NCBI GenBank assembly: GCA_963575745.1
Contig: CAUYUJ010015720.1
Location: 125,927-149,426 of the forward strand
Reading direction: 5' to 3'
Length of the DNA stretch: 23,500 bases
From: Prorocentrum cordatum
Lineage: Eukaryota > Sar > Dinophyceae > Prorocentrales > Prorocentraceae
Shown piece by piece: positions 8,797 to 18,053 of the stretch. Both the position numbers and the translations under genes were made by a program. Position 1 is the first letter of the stretch. Each line of letters opens with the position of its first letter. The notes under the pieces are model-generated. The model had not been told where the DNA came from and did not search any database. It saw nothing but the letters and a program-made list of their open reading frames with translations.

Positions 8797-8855
8797 CACA
8801 AATATATATATATATATATACACATACATATATATATATATATATATATTTATAT
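8751..8855. repeat. TA microsatellite with CA interruptions
   Basis: Three TA blocks separated by CACATACA steps, about 100 bp. It has strong cruciform potential. The many Tyr/Ile frames seen across it are artefacts. Confidence 0.95.
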
Positions 8856-8912
8856 AAGAAAAGCAGGCGGAGGATCGAGCGAGATCCCCTCCCTTCAGCT
8901 CCTCTGTTCGGC

Positions 8913-9103
8913 GAAGAAAGAGCGGTATACACGCAGCCTCGGATCTGCCGCGCGGGTTTCTTGGACCGGCGCTGGGCCCCTCTGGCGGCGCCTCCAGCGC
9001 CGTCCGTGGCGCACTCCGCGCGCCAGGGAGGGGAGTCCAGGGCCGATTCAAGAGATCCGAACGGAGCTCCGAGAGTGTGTGTTTCTGCCGTGTGTTGTTC
9101 CTC
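8913..9103 (+). repeat. Fold-back element, family B, copy 2
   Basis: Aligns end to end with 8250-8443 in the same orientation, 191 against 194 bp. Conserved blocks include GGCGCTGGGCCC, GGCGGCGCCTCC, CTCCGCGCGCCAGGGAGGGG and the GATCCGA end. The 11-bp inner hairpin has two mismatches here. In both copies a minus-strand frame crosses the element and yields similar peptides containing PLPGARSAP. Shared ancestry of the repeat explains this without a protein. Confidence 0.8.
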
Positions 9104-9395
9104 TGCCAGCGCCGTTCGCACTCAGGGCAGCGCAGACCTGGATCGAGCCCCGCTTCCAGTACCAAATCGGCGCGCTCCGTCGCCAAATCAGGCGAGGCCC
9201 AGGTGCTGGAAGGCACCCCGAGGCCGGATAACTTCCGAGAACCTGCCAAGACGTCTGAAAGCCTCGAGCTTCCAGGCCTTTCGTCCCCTCGCCGTTTCCC
9301 CTCATGAGGCCCAGCCCCGCCCACGAGGATCTGGCACCCACGTGGACGTGGGGCGGTCCCCAAAGGGCCCTGCCTTCGAGGATCGAAGGAGTTGC
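9104..9395. other. Unassigned GC-rich sequence
   Basis: No repeat partner found in the window and no recognisable gene. Confidence 0.4.
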
Positions 9396-9490
9396 CATCG
9401 CTTCCGCGGCGGAAGGGCGGCGGAAGTAAAGCGAGGCCCCCTCCGCTGGCGGAAGGCTGCGGAAGGCTGGCGGAAGGCGGCGGAAGTCAA
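9396..9490 (+). repeat. GCGGAAGGC short tandem repeat
   Basis: About eight irregular units of CGGAAGGC or CGGAAGT separated by short spacers, some in dyads (CTTCCGC then GGCGGAAG). Confidence 0.75.
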
Positions 9491-9787
9491 ACATGCGCTC
9501 CCCAAGATCGGAGGCTCAAAGATGCGGGGTCCTGAGGGTGTAGGAAGGGATCCCAGGGTGTATTTGCGCTGTTTGAGGAGCCTCGTCCACAAGACCACAT
9601 CCCACAGGACACCATCTTCGAACGTCTGTGCCACCGGCAAGGCACGAGCACGTCTTTGAGTGCAGGGGTGCTGGAAGCGGCCACGCGTGCCCGACTCCCG
9701 CACCCGCCAAGCGCGCGCGCGCCGCACGTGGGCATCCGCAGCGTGTGGCGACGGCGTGCTCAGGCTGCAGCTTGCAGTGGCGGCCCA
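9491..9787. other. Unassigned sequence
   Basis: GC-rich mixed sequence with a GCGCGCGC run near 9713. No gene recognised. Confidence 0.4.
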
Positions 9788-10007
9788 TGCCAAGAGACGC
9801 CCTGCTCGCCTCCGGGGTGCCCTGGGTGTCTCGGGTGTCGATGGTGTTGCGATGGGACGGCGTGGCGTTCCCACGTCAAGAACCAATGGGCGCCCGCTTT
9901 GCTGCGGAAGGCGTGGCGCTCCCGCGCCGGAAATCAGTGGGCGTCCATGGGGTCTCAGGGTTGGGGTTTATTGCGGAGGGTTTCTTGTGGTCGAGCCTCC
10001 GCTGTGC
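9788..10007 (+). repeat. Dispersed repeat, family J, copy 1
   Basis: Aligns with 19131-19294, starting at TGCCAAGA-AC-CCCTGC and ending at GGCCTCCGCTGT-like sequence. Copy 1 is longer because a block of about 51 bp starting GGCGTGGCG is duplicated in tandem (from 9859 and again from 9910). Related peptides can be read from both copies, but not as a recognisable protein. Confidence 0.65.
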
Positions 10008-10129
10008 CAGCACAGGCTGGGCGACGACGTCTGCCTCCGCGGGCGATCTTTTCTGTTCGTTGGCCTCCAAGTTTACTCCACGAGAAGTCCGGCTGCTCAG
10101 AGAAAGAGCGGAGAGCCCTTCTCTTTTTC

Positions 10130-10745
10130 TGGGTTTCTTCAGGGTTTTCTTGAGGGCCCTCCAGGGACATCTCGGGGCCGCCTTGGGGCCCCTCGCGGCC
10201 GTCTTGGGGCGTCTCGGAGGCCTTGTGTCGTTTTGGGGGCTCTCTGGGGCCCTTCGGGGGCCCTCTCGGGGCCCCCTGAGGGCTTCCTAGGGAGCCTCCA
10301 GGTGCCCTCCTGAACCGTCTCGGTGCCCTCATGGCTTGTCTTGGGGCCCTCTTGGGCCGTTTTGGGGCCCTCTTGGGGGCACCTGGGGCCGTCTTGGGAC
10401 GATCCTTGAACCCCCTCTTTAGGCCATCTTGGGCCGCTCTTGGCCCGAGAAAAGGCCAGAACCCTGAAGACCTTCAACAACAAACCCATGATTGTGGCAT
10501 GCTGAGGCCCTCTCGGGGGTCCTCTTGAGGGCCGCTGGAGCCGTCTTGGGTCCGCCCTCTTGGACCGCCTTGAGGCCATCTGGGCTCTCTTGGACCGCGC
10601 TCGAGGGCACCTTCGAACGCTCTTGGACAGTCTGGGGCTCTCTTGGACTGCGCTCGGGCCGTCTTGGAGCCCTGTGGGAGTCCTCTTGGGGGTATCTTGG
10701 GCCGTCTTGGGCGCTTCTTGGGCCGTCTTGGGCGCTCTCCCCCCT
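10130..10745 (+). repeat. Family I G/C array, spacing 10-11 bp
   Basis: Roughly 600 bp of units such as CTTGGGCCGT, CTTGGGCGCTT and TTGGGGCCCTC, each starting CTTGG or CTCGG and recurring every 10-11 bp, with longer forms of about 21 bp. The period is not a multiple of three and frames drift, which argues against coding. A non-array insert with AACAACAAACCCATGA lies at about 10445-10500. Confidence 0.7.
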
Positions 10746-11237
10746 ATTTACGCCCCTAGAGTACGCCCCTAGAGGGCTTCGCCCAACCAGAACGTCATCA
10801 CTCGTACCTCGCTCTTTCCGTCATCCTGCGGCTGCCACCCCGTCTGCATTTTCCTAGTCTTACCCCTCCCGACTGACGGATCGCACGCTACGCGCGCCAA
10901 GAACCAGCCTATTCGGATGAGTTCTGTTTAATTCCGCTTAGTCCTACAACATTCTGGGCAATCCCGTTTAATACAGTTGTATAAAAGGTTTTATGAGGCC
11001 TAATATGGCTCAACGGCCCCTCTGTCTGGTTGAATAGCCTTCAATATGTTTGGCGAATACCGCCCAGAAGTTGCCTATCAACCTCCACACCCAAGCGAGA
11101 ATCACCGATCGACCCACTCGAGAGGTTTTTCCCAACCATCCTGTGGTGTTGGGTCCTCGTTTTGAAGAGACGGTCCCCGCGTTCCTCCTCTCCTCCTCCG
11201 CCCCCTCCTACCCCTCCTCCCCTCCCTCCTCCTTCTT
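10746..11237. other. Unassigned sequence, part AT-rich
   Basis: 10905-11060 is less GC-rich than its surroundings and contains TATAAAAG at about 10980-10987. With no downstream gene recognised I do not call a promoter. From about 11170 the sequence becomes CCT-rich, leading into the 112-bp array. Confidence 0.35.
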
Positions 11238-12342
11238 CCATGCGTTTCACCCACCCAGCACAGCGTTTCGTGGCCCCACAGGGAGCTCCACCGAAGCCCC
11301 CAGTGGCACCGCCCGCATGCGTCCGCCACCCAGTGGCACCGCCCGCATGCGTCCGCCACCACCCAGCACAGCCCTTGCTCCTTGTGTTTCACCCACCCAG
11401 TACAGCATCTCGTGGCCCCATAGGGAGCTTCACCGAAGGTCTCAGTGGCACCGCCCGCATGCGCCCGCCACCACCCAGCACAGCCTTTGCTCCATGCGTT
11501 TCACCTACCCAGTACAGCGCTTCGTGGCCCCATAGGGAGCTCCACCTAAGGTCCCAGTGGCACAGCCCTCGGGCGTCCGCCACCACCCAGTACAGCCCTT
11601 GCTCCATTCGTTTCACCCACCCAGTATACGTATCGTTTGTGGCCCCATAAAGGGGCCCCACCGAAGGTCCCAGTGGCACCGCCCGCATGCGTCCGCTATC
11701 ACCCAGCACAGCCCTTGCTCCCTGCGCTCCGGCCACCCAATACAGCGTTTCGTGGCCCCATAAACGGAGCTCCACGGAAGGTCCCAGTGGCACCGCCCGC
11801 ATGCGTCCGCCACCACCCAGCACAGCCCTCGCTCCATGCGTTTCACCCACCCAGTACAGCGCTTCGTGGCCCCATAGGGGGCTCCACCGAATGTCCCAGT
11901 GGCACCGCCCGCATGCGTCCGCCACCACCCTGTACAGCCATTGTTCCCTTCGTTTCACCCACCCAGTAAAACGTTTCGTGGCCCCATAGGGAGCCCCGCC
12001 GAAGGTCCCAGTGGCACCGCCCGCATGCGTCCGCCATCACCTAGCACAGCCCTTGCTCCCTGCGTCCCATCCACCCAGCAAAGCGCTTCGTGGTCCCATA
12101 GGGGTCTCCACCAAATGTCCCAGTGGCACCGCCCGCATGCTTCCGCCACCACCCAGCACAGCCCTTGCTCCTTGCGTTTCACCCACCCAGTACAGCGCTT
12201 CGTGGCCCCACAAGGAGCTCCATGGAAGGTCCCAGTGGCACCGCCCGCATGCGCCCGCCACCACCCAGCACAGCCTTTGCTCCATGCGTTTCACCCACCC
12301 AGTACAGCGTTTCGTGGCCCCATAAAGGGGGCGCCACCGAAG
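11238..12342 (+). repeat. 112-bp tandem array, ten units (family K)
   Basis: The marker TCGTGGCCCC recurs at about 11268, 11410, 11522, 11637, 11750, 11864, 11976, 12088, 12200 and 12312, a spacing of 112-115 bp. The first interval is 142 bp because a block of about 30 bp (CAGTGGCACCGCCCGCATGC) is duplicated there. Each unit has ACCCAGCACAGCC, CACCCACCCAGTACAGCG, the marker, then CCAGTGGCACCGCCCGCATGCG. Because 112 is not divisible by three, any frame crossing the array reads all three phases, so the His/Pro/Thr-rich frames seen are not a credible repeat protein. Confidence 0.9.
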
Positions 12343-13213
12343 AAGATGTTCACAATTGCGGTACTCGCAATTGCATATGGTTGGGTCCTTCGCCTGGCTT
12401 TTTTGGGGGGGGGGGCAGAGACTTCATGTCGCATTCCAGAACCCACGGGGTCGGCGAATTTTGAGTTCCACTGGCCAGTTCTGTCAGCCACGCAGAAGAT
12501 CACTAGCACAACCATGCTCGAACATGTATTTTGTAATAGGGACCCTCATCATGTACACATTAAATGTCGGACAGCTAGTTAACATGTTGTGATTCGTTCG
12601 ACCAGGTGTGCACCGACGACCACGAGCATTCCGAATCCCAGCGTTGATCCCCCTAGTGCGCCGTCACCGAGCAGTATACTAGAGGTCTTTTGATGCAACT
12701 TGCAAAGTCTCCATTATGGACTCTGTGCGACTCTGTACTTGCTCAAGCATACTAATTTCTAAGGTCATTGTTTCGCGGGCTGAGTCAAGTTTAATGAGGT
12801 TAGCCTTGCTAGATAGAACGTATGCGGCGGTATAGGGTTGACTTTCAAGCTTGTGGTTGCATGCTTAGATACTTGTGATGCCGACCGCGCATGATGCGGC
12901 ACGCTTGGGGGTTGACATGACCAGACACCTTGATGCTTAGGACATCCGGCGTCGACTGCGCCAGCGGTATCATTGCGTGCCATCCACCGCATATGCCCCC
13001 ACCGAGAGCGACGTGAATTTCACTCATCTCTCGAGTATCCCCCCACCGTTTCGACATCAGTGTTCCTGATCTCCTCCTTGCAGCACATTGTCGGCTCAAG
13101 CGTCGAGCTTCCAGGTGCAGGCAGCGATGGTGCAACGCCGAGGGAAATAGGAGGAGGCGCCAAATCACAGGACGAGTGAAGCAGAGACATATGCGGTGAT
13201 TCAGATACCCGTT
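12343..13213. other. Unassigned, apparently single-copy sequence
   Basis: About 870 bp of balanced composition without repeats or a partner in this window. Open frames include a minus-strand frame of 107 codons (12845-13168) and the tail of a plus frame to 12582. None shows a domain I recognise. With 3769-4666 it is among the best places to look for an exon or noncoding RNA. Confidence 0.4.
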
Positions 13214-13388
13214 GGTCGTTGAAAGTAGATAATTCTGGATTTCCAGATCCTAATTGACTACAGGCGCTTTACTACTTCGAGAGACGAGTGGTTTCCCCTC
13301 TTCCTTCTCCTAGGGAGCGGGCGGAAACCCAATCTACTTCCACCGCCTTCCTACTTCATGTTTCTACTTACGTCCTTTGACCGACGGG
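13214..13388 (+). repeat. Dispersed repeat, family C, copy 2
   Basis: Same orientation as 6665-6841 and nearly the same length (175 against 177 bp). The copies are clearly diverged but collinear throughout. Upstream flanks also show weak similarity (GCAGAGAC, GCAGGGAC), so the element may begin some 30 bp earlier. Confidence 0.7.
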
Positions 13389-13537
13389 TACCCATGTGTA
13401 AGGGAGGTGTCCTGGACAAGGCATCATGGGATGAATGTTGAGCGGGGCTTGGAGTGACCTAGGGCGGGGCTTGTCAGAGGAGAGAAGTTAGATCCGAATG
13501 CGTTTTGCATAGGTCGACAGCGAGCGAGGGGGGGAGT

Positions 13538-13687
13538 GAGAAGGGGAAGGCCTTCTCAGAAGGCGGCGGGGCTTCTCAGAAGCCCTCGCGCCTTCTGAGA
13601 CGTTTACTGTATCTTTGGGGAAGGCTTAGAAAAGTTCTCAGAAGGCCTCCGGACTTCCGAGCCTTCTGAGAAGGCCCGCCCCTTCTC
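13538..13687. repeat. Fold-back element M with 27-bp inverted ends
   Basis: Arms at 13538-13564 and 13661-13687 match at 25 of 27 positions. The interior holds further copies of the AGAAGGCCTTCT dyad in both orientations, so the 150-bp element can form several alternative hairpins. It is the only copy seen in this window. Confidence 0.8.
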
Positions 13688-13739
13688 TTTTCCCCCCCAG
13701 GGTTCGTTGCCGACATAAGTGAGTGTACAGTCATCGTAT

Positions 13740-13890
13740 CATAAGGATGCGCTGTCGGTAAGGATGCAAGGGCCTTGGAGGCCCACGCGAACGTTTTTCG
13801 AACGACGCTGGCCAGCGAAAGTCGCTAAGGATGGGCCGAAGGGGCAAGGATGCAAGGGTACCCTTGGGAAGGTTGCCCATCCTTACTATG
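13740..13890. repeat. Cluster of TAAGGATGC motifs with dyads
   Basis: AAGGATG occurs four times (near 13743, 13761, 13828 and 13847). An inverted partner, CCATCCTTAC, is at about 13877-13886. A 12-bp palindrome AAGGGTACCCTT lies at about 13854-13865. This is a small fold-back region of unknown nature. Confidence 0.55.
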
Positions 13891-14499
13891 CGGGTGGACT
13901 GTATTCTTCAACGCCGCGGCTGCGGATGAGAGTGAGGGGGGCGTCGGGGGGTCCTGCCGGGTGCTGTGGTTTTCGAGCGCCCGTCGCGGGTGCCGCTTTC
14001 TGCCCGAGGCCCATCCGCCCGCCGCAAGTGTTGATGGTTTTGCAAAGGGAGATGTGTGTGAATGTCCACTCGGCCCGAGGTATAAGATCGATGTCTGTTC
14101 GAGGAGGGTGCCCTCATGTGCTTCGTGTTTGTTGGATCTTCTTGTGCGTCCCGAGACAAGGTACCCTCGAATGTTCTTCAGTTTGGCCGGCGGTGGATCT
14201 CGCGTTCCTGAAAGATATTATTCGATCGCAGGTTCAGCCATATATATATGTATTTACACAGATATGTATACACACATACAAGCTTTCAAATTTGGCATGC
14301 AGGCGGGATGAGAGATATACTTCGCAATGCGTAACAATAACTGCTTCTTGCCGTCTTCGCAATCATGTTCGTGATAATGCGTTACCTCGTTTTTCCTTGT
14401 GATTTCCTCTTCTTCTTCTTGTGATTATTATTGTCCTTCTACATGGCTCTTGCCCTAGCCTGTGAACCCTCCTCCTTCCTCAGTTGTTCTGATGCGGGT
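13891..14499. other. Unassigned sequence with a short TA/CA run
   Basis: Mixed composition with TA/CA simple sequence at about 14239-14280. No gene recognised. A plus frame of 227 codons (13719-14402) crosses it but also crosses the dyad cluster upstream and has no recognisable domain. Confidence 0.35.
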
Positions 14500-15060
14500 G
14501 ATCCTCCTGGGAGAGCCTCTTGAAGGCCTCAAGGAAGTTTTCAAGGCTTTCGTTGGGGCAAGCCTTTTTGGGCGCCTTCTGGGAGCCTCTGGGGGGGTCC
14601 TCGGGCCGCCTTGTTGCGAACCGCGCTCTTCCTCAATAACCGGGTCACGATTTGGATTACTTCCGGGAGCGTTTTGGAGGCATCGGGCATCTGTTGTGTT
14701 GCTTCTGAGTGTCATGAACTTTGCGTCTGGAGGCCTTTTGAGGGACCTCTTGGAGCCTTCTCGGGGCGCCGTCGAGGCCTCTAGGGCCTCCTTGAGGCCA
14801 CTTCGGTAGCTTGGAAGCGCGCTTGACCCGTGTCGGAGCCTTTTCTGTGCCTTCTTGCGGACATCTCGGGGCCGCGATTCGGCAATATCTGCACGGCTCG
14901 GCCGCGATTCGGAATGCTTGGTTGGGGCGGGGTCGTGGGGCCCTCTGGGACAGTCCTTAGGGCATCCTCGACCGTCTTGGGGCCCTCTTGGGCCGTCGTG
15001 GGGCCTTCTCGGGAGCTCTTCGGCCCGTCTTGACGCAATCTCGAGCGCCTCTTGTGCCGC
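14500..15060 (+). repeat. Family I G/C array, diverged
   Basis: Degenerate CTTGAGGCC, CTTGGGGCC and CTCGGGGCC units like those at 10130-10745, with irregular insertions of other sequence at 14625-14720 and 14880-14930. Spacing is about 10-20 bp. Confidence 0.6.
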
Positions 15061-15199
15061 ACTGGAGGGCAGGAAGCCCGAAGAGGCGAGAATGCTGAAC
15101 ATTGCATGTTGAATTGTTGAGTCGAGTTGGTGCTGGGAGCACAAAAGCAGCCGGACAGTAATTGAATTATGCGTTGTAAAATTGAATGTTGCGTTGTAA
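15061..15199. other. Spacer within family I array
   Basis: AT-richer segment with two copies of TGCGTTGTAAA about 20 bp apart (15171 and 15190). It occupies the same relative place as the AACAACAA insert at 10445-10500. Confidence 0.4.
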
Positions 15200-15345
15200 A
15201 GGTTTCTTGGGTGTCCTTTGGGAGCTCTCTTTGAGCGTCTTGGCGGGCCTCGTGGGCCGTTGTGAGGCCATCTTGAGCATTTTTGGAGCGCTCTTGGGCC
15301 GTCTCGGAGCCCGCTTGGATAGTCTTGAGGGCTCCAGGGGTATCG
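15200..15345 (+). repeat. Family I G/C array, third tract
   Basis: Units such as CTTGGGTGTC, CTTGGCGGGCC and CTTGGGCCGT at about 10-20 bp spacing, continuing the type seen upstream. Confidence 0.6.
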
Positions 15346-15421
15346 CTTTGTTCCCCACCTGACAAGTCGGGGCCATTAGATGTTGAGAACCAGACTTCCC
15401 TGCCCACCCACCTTCCATGCC

Positions 15422-15475
15422 GCGGCCGCCAGATTCCCACGTCCACCGAGGATCCCTCGAGATCCCCGCCTCGCG
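15422..15475 (+). repeat. Direct repeat Q, copy 1
   Basis: About 54 bp beginning GCGGCCGCCAGAT and containing GTCCACCGAG; repeated at 15693-15746 in the same orientation with about 85 percent identity by eye. A CCT-rich tract follows at once (15490-15575). Confidence 0.75.
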
Positions 15476-15489
15476 CCGACCCGCCCACT

Positions 15490-15575
15490 CTTCCTTCTCC
15501 TCCTCCTTCTACCCCTCCTCGTTATCATCCTCCTTCTCCTTCCCCTCCTCACTCCTTCTTCTCCACGTCCTCCTC
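15490..15575 (-). repeat. Degenerate CCT/TTC microsatellite
   Basis: Pyrimidine-rich trinucleotide repeats directly after repeat Q copy 1. Confidence 0.75.
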
Positions 15576-15692
15576 ATGAAACCGCGCCCTCGCGCGCGCG
15601 GAATGCGAGATTGCCGCGCCCGCATCCCATTCATGTATATCGCAAGGAAGCTCTACGAGTTCCCGGCGGTAACCAAGGTTGACCTGCATACT

Positions 15693-15746
15693 GCGGCCGC
15701 CAGATCCCCAGGTCCACCGAGAATCCTCCGAGACTCCCGCCTTGCC
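15693..15746 (+). repeat. Direct repeat Q, copy 2
   Basis: Second copy of the 15422-15475 block. It ends about 10 bp before the pentanucleotide array begins. Confidence 0.75.
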
Positions 15747-15756
15747 CGTTCGACGA

Positions 15757-16795
15757 CAATGACAGAACCGGACAGAACGGAGCATAATACCACACATCGT
15801 GACATAACATGACAACACAGCATACCATAACATACCGTATCATAACATAGCATAACATAACATATCATCTATACCAGTACAAGTCATTACACGGCAGAGC
15901 GTGGCATACCGTATTGAAACATTGCAGAACATAGCATATCATAATACCACAGAGCAGGCCACCATATGACAGACCACATTAAAACCTCACACATCGTAAC
16001 GCCACGTGCAATGACAGACCGACAGACCAGATCATACATGACAGAACAGACCACCACACATCACAATAACATAGTAACACATATAGCAGCAATCCATGGC
16101 AGACCATTGTTGAGCAGAGAGTATCATCGCACAGCATACCAACGCATGCACTGACAGAGCGGAGCATACATAGCAGAGCAGAATATTACGCATCGTAGCA
16201 ACCCCTAGCACATCATAACATAGCGTACCATAGCAGAACAGATCACACACTATCACGACCTTGTATATAAGACCATAACACAGCTGCACAGAGCATACCA
16301 TTCCATGCCATGGCAAACCATACCATGGCATAGCGCGACAGAGCACCATTCAAACCAACAGGGCACAAAGTAACATTTACATCATAACAGGGAAGATCAT
16401 GCCATAATATGAAAAAGGCGCAGATCGTAACACGGCATGCCAACACATGCAATGACAGAGAGGAGCATACACAACAGAGCATAACACCACATATCATAAC
16501 ACAGCATAGCATGGCACATCACACTCATAACATAACTCAGCATACCATAACATACCATGGTGCATCGTACCACATTATCACACCACATGTCGTTCCATAT
16601 AATACCATGGCGCAGCATACCATGACACGGCGCGGCGTACTAGATTCCAGCGCAGCAGAACACAGCATAGCACAGCAGCGCATGAACACGCACGTCACGG
16701 CACAGCAGAGCACGACACAGCACAGCACCGAACACAGTGTGCCACAGAAGCGCATACCATGACATGGCAGAGCATAGTCGAGCACGTCGTTCTCT
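15757..16795 (+). repeat. 1-kb pentanucleotide array (CATAA / CACAG family)
   Basis: Almost the whole stretch can be divided into 5-mers that begin with CA or a close variant (CATAA, CATAC, CATAG, CACAG, CAGAG). Higher-order structure is visible: a block reading roughly GACAGA-CGGAGCATA recurs near 15772, 16151 and 16454, two of these preceded by CATGCA-TGA. Minus-strand frames rich in Cys, Met, Val and Leu are produced by the array and are not proteins. Confidence 0.9.
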
Positions 16796-16930
16796 GGCAC
16801 GCCATACCCCACAAGAAGTGCTCTTCGACCGCTACCACGACGGCAACGAACGTACCGTGACAACCTGGTTGTGCCGCAGCGGAGCCGCCGCGCGAAGCCC
16901 CTATACCCTGCGAGCGGGCCTCCTGGGACT

Positions 16931-16947
16931 CCTCCTCCTCCTCCTCC
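16931..16947 (-). repeat. CCT tract at outer edge of left inverted arm
   Basis: Six CCT units directly before the left arm; the right arm has a much longer GGA tract in the mirror position. Confidence 0.9.
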
Positions 16948-17793
16948 ATTCTTTTTCAATATAAATGATTCCTCCCTGTCGTACCCCGAGGCCAGTTTTT
17001 AGGGCGGCCCGGGCGTTTCGCCTGAGAATTCTTCATCATGCATGATTCTGAAGCTTTAAACGTGTAATAGCTTCACAGATGGAGGGCGGGTGTTCAACAT
17101 GTGGCTCTCGCCTTAGCGCCGCGCACATTCGTTTTGGACAACATTCGTTTTGGACAACATTCACTTGAGGGCGAGTCGTTTTCAAAATGTGGCTCTCGCT
17201 TCCGCGCCGCACAAACTGGTTTCAACACTTCGCAAGAGGTTCACGGATTGAGGGCAAGTCGTTTTCAAAATGTGGTTCTCGCCGTAGCTCCGCGCACATT
17301 CGTTTTAAAACTTTGTGAGAGGTTCACGGATTGAGGGCGAGTCGTTTTCAAAATGTGGTTCTCGCCTTCGCGCCGCGCGCATTCGTTTAAAACCTTTGCA
17401 AGAGTTTCCACATGTGGCTCCCGCTTTAGCGCAGCGCACACTCGTTTTAAACATTCGCAAGAGTTTCACGTATTCCCATCACCAACGTACCAGAAATGGT
17501 GTTCGGAAGGGTTCAGGATTATGCGGGTACAACAGTTACGTTGGTTCCCTCTGTTGAAATCCTAGGAGTAGCGTTCTGGTACGATTCAGGATCGCCAACA
17601 CTCAACAGTCAGGTTGATCCGTGGCGTGGACATCCCGAGAACAATGTTCTGGCATGCTTCAAGGTCTTCAAACGGTTGTCTTCCAACGAGGCAGCTCCCT
17701 TAATGGAAATGAGCCGTTGTAGGGGTCTTTGAAGAAGGAGCTTGGAACGAGGAGTAATTCCAACATCGTTGATGGCTCTTGGGTTTACACTGG
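16946..17793 (+). repeat. Left arm of large inverted repeat
   Basis: Aligns over its whole length with the reverse complement of 19381-20325. In order it has CCATTC, a conserved CCCTGTC and CCCGAGGCCAG block, GGCGTTTCG, TCTGAAGCTT, the 82-bp minisatellite (about 17062-17470), then a unique section with GTACCAGAAATGGTGTT, CAGTCAGGTTGAT, CCCGAGAA, CTTCCAACGAGGCAG and a final GGGTTTACACTGG. No protein was recognised in either arm. It could be the terminal inverted repeat of a 3.4-kb element, or two inverted insertions of one repeat. Confidence 0.9.
17062..17470 (+). repeat. 82-bp minisatellite in left arm (about 5 units)
   Basis: The TGGCTCTCGCC core (variants TGGTTCTCGCC and TGGCTCCCGC) recurs with spacings of 88, 83, 83 and 57 bp. 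The 88-bp unit contains a duplicated ATTCGTTTTGGACAAC, and the 57-bp unit has a deletion. Consensus blocks are TTCACGGATTGAGGGCG, GTCGTTTTCAAAATG, TGGCTCTCGCC, GCGCCGCGCACATTCG and TTGCAAGAG. Confidence 0.85.
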
Positions 17794-17834
17794 TCCTCCT
17801 CCTCCTCCTCCTCCTCCTCCTCCTCCTCCTCCTC
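17794..17834 (-). repeat. CCT microsatellite at inner edge of left arm
   Basis: About 13 CCT units starting exactly where the similarity between the inverted arms stops. Confidence 0.95.
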
Positions 17835-18053
17835 CACCCGTCCCTCTACCCTCTCCTCGTTTTCCCCTTTTTGGGCCTCTGGGATTCGCCTCAAAATCCT
17901 GGTCAGCACGCGCCCAGGGAGAGCTCGGGGGAGTGGCGGCATCTGTCCCCTTTCGGGCCTCCCCAAGGACGGCGCCCGAAGCGAGACGGGGCCCCGAGAC
18001 CCAGGGGACTGGTACCCGCGAGGCAAGGCGGACCTCCACGCCCGCCGAGACCT
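17835..18053. other. Spacer of the inverted repeat, unassigned
   Basis: GC-rich sequence with no recognised gene or repeat partner, between the left arm and element D3. Confidence 0.4.

Noticed and set aside
8913-9103. Conserved minus-strand peptide (PLPGARSAP) in both B elements as a protein family.
   Set aside because: The similarity follows the DNA-level repeat and its palindromic structure; flanking residues differ and no complete frame is shared.
10980-10987. TATAAAAG as a possible TATA box.
   Set aside because: An 8-bp match is expected by chance in an AT-rich stretch, and no downstream gene or initiator is recognisable.
11389-12582. Tandem peptide repeats (for example HWDLRWSSLWGHEALYWVGE) read from the 112-bp array.
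   Set aside because: The unit is not divisible by three, so a frame cannot repeat the same peptide each unit. Similar open frames exist on both strands.
15979-16959. Cys/Met/Val-rich frames that resemble membrane segments on the minus strand.
   Set aside because: They come from the pentanucleotide array; every frame gives the same type of peptide.
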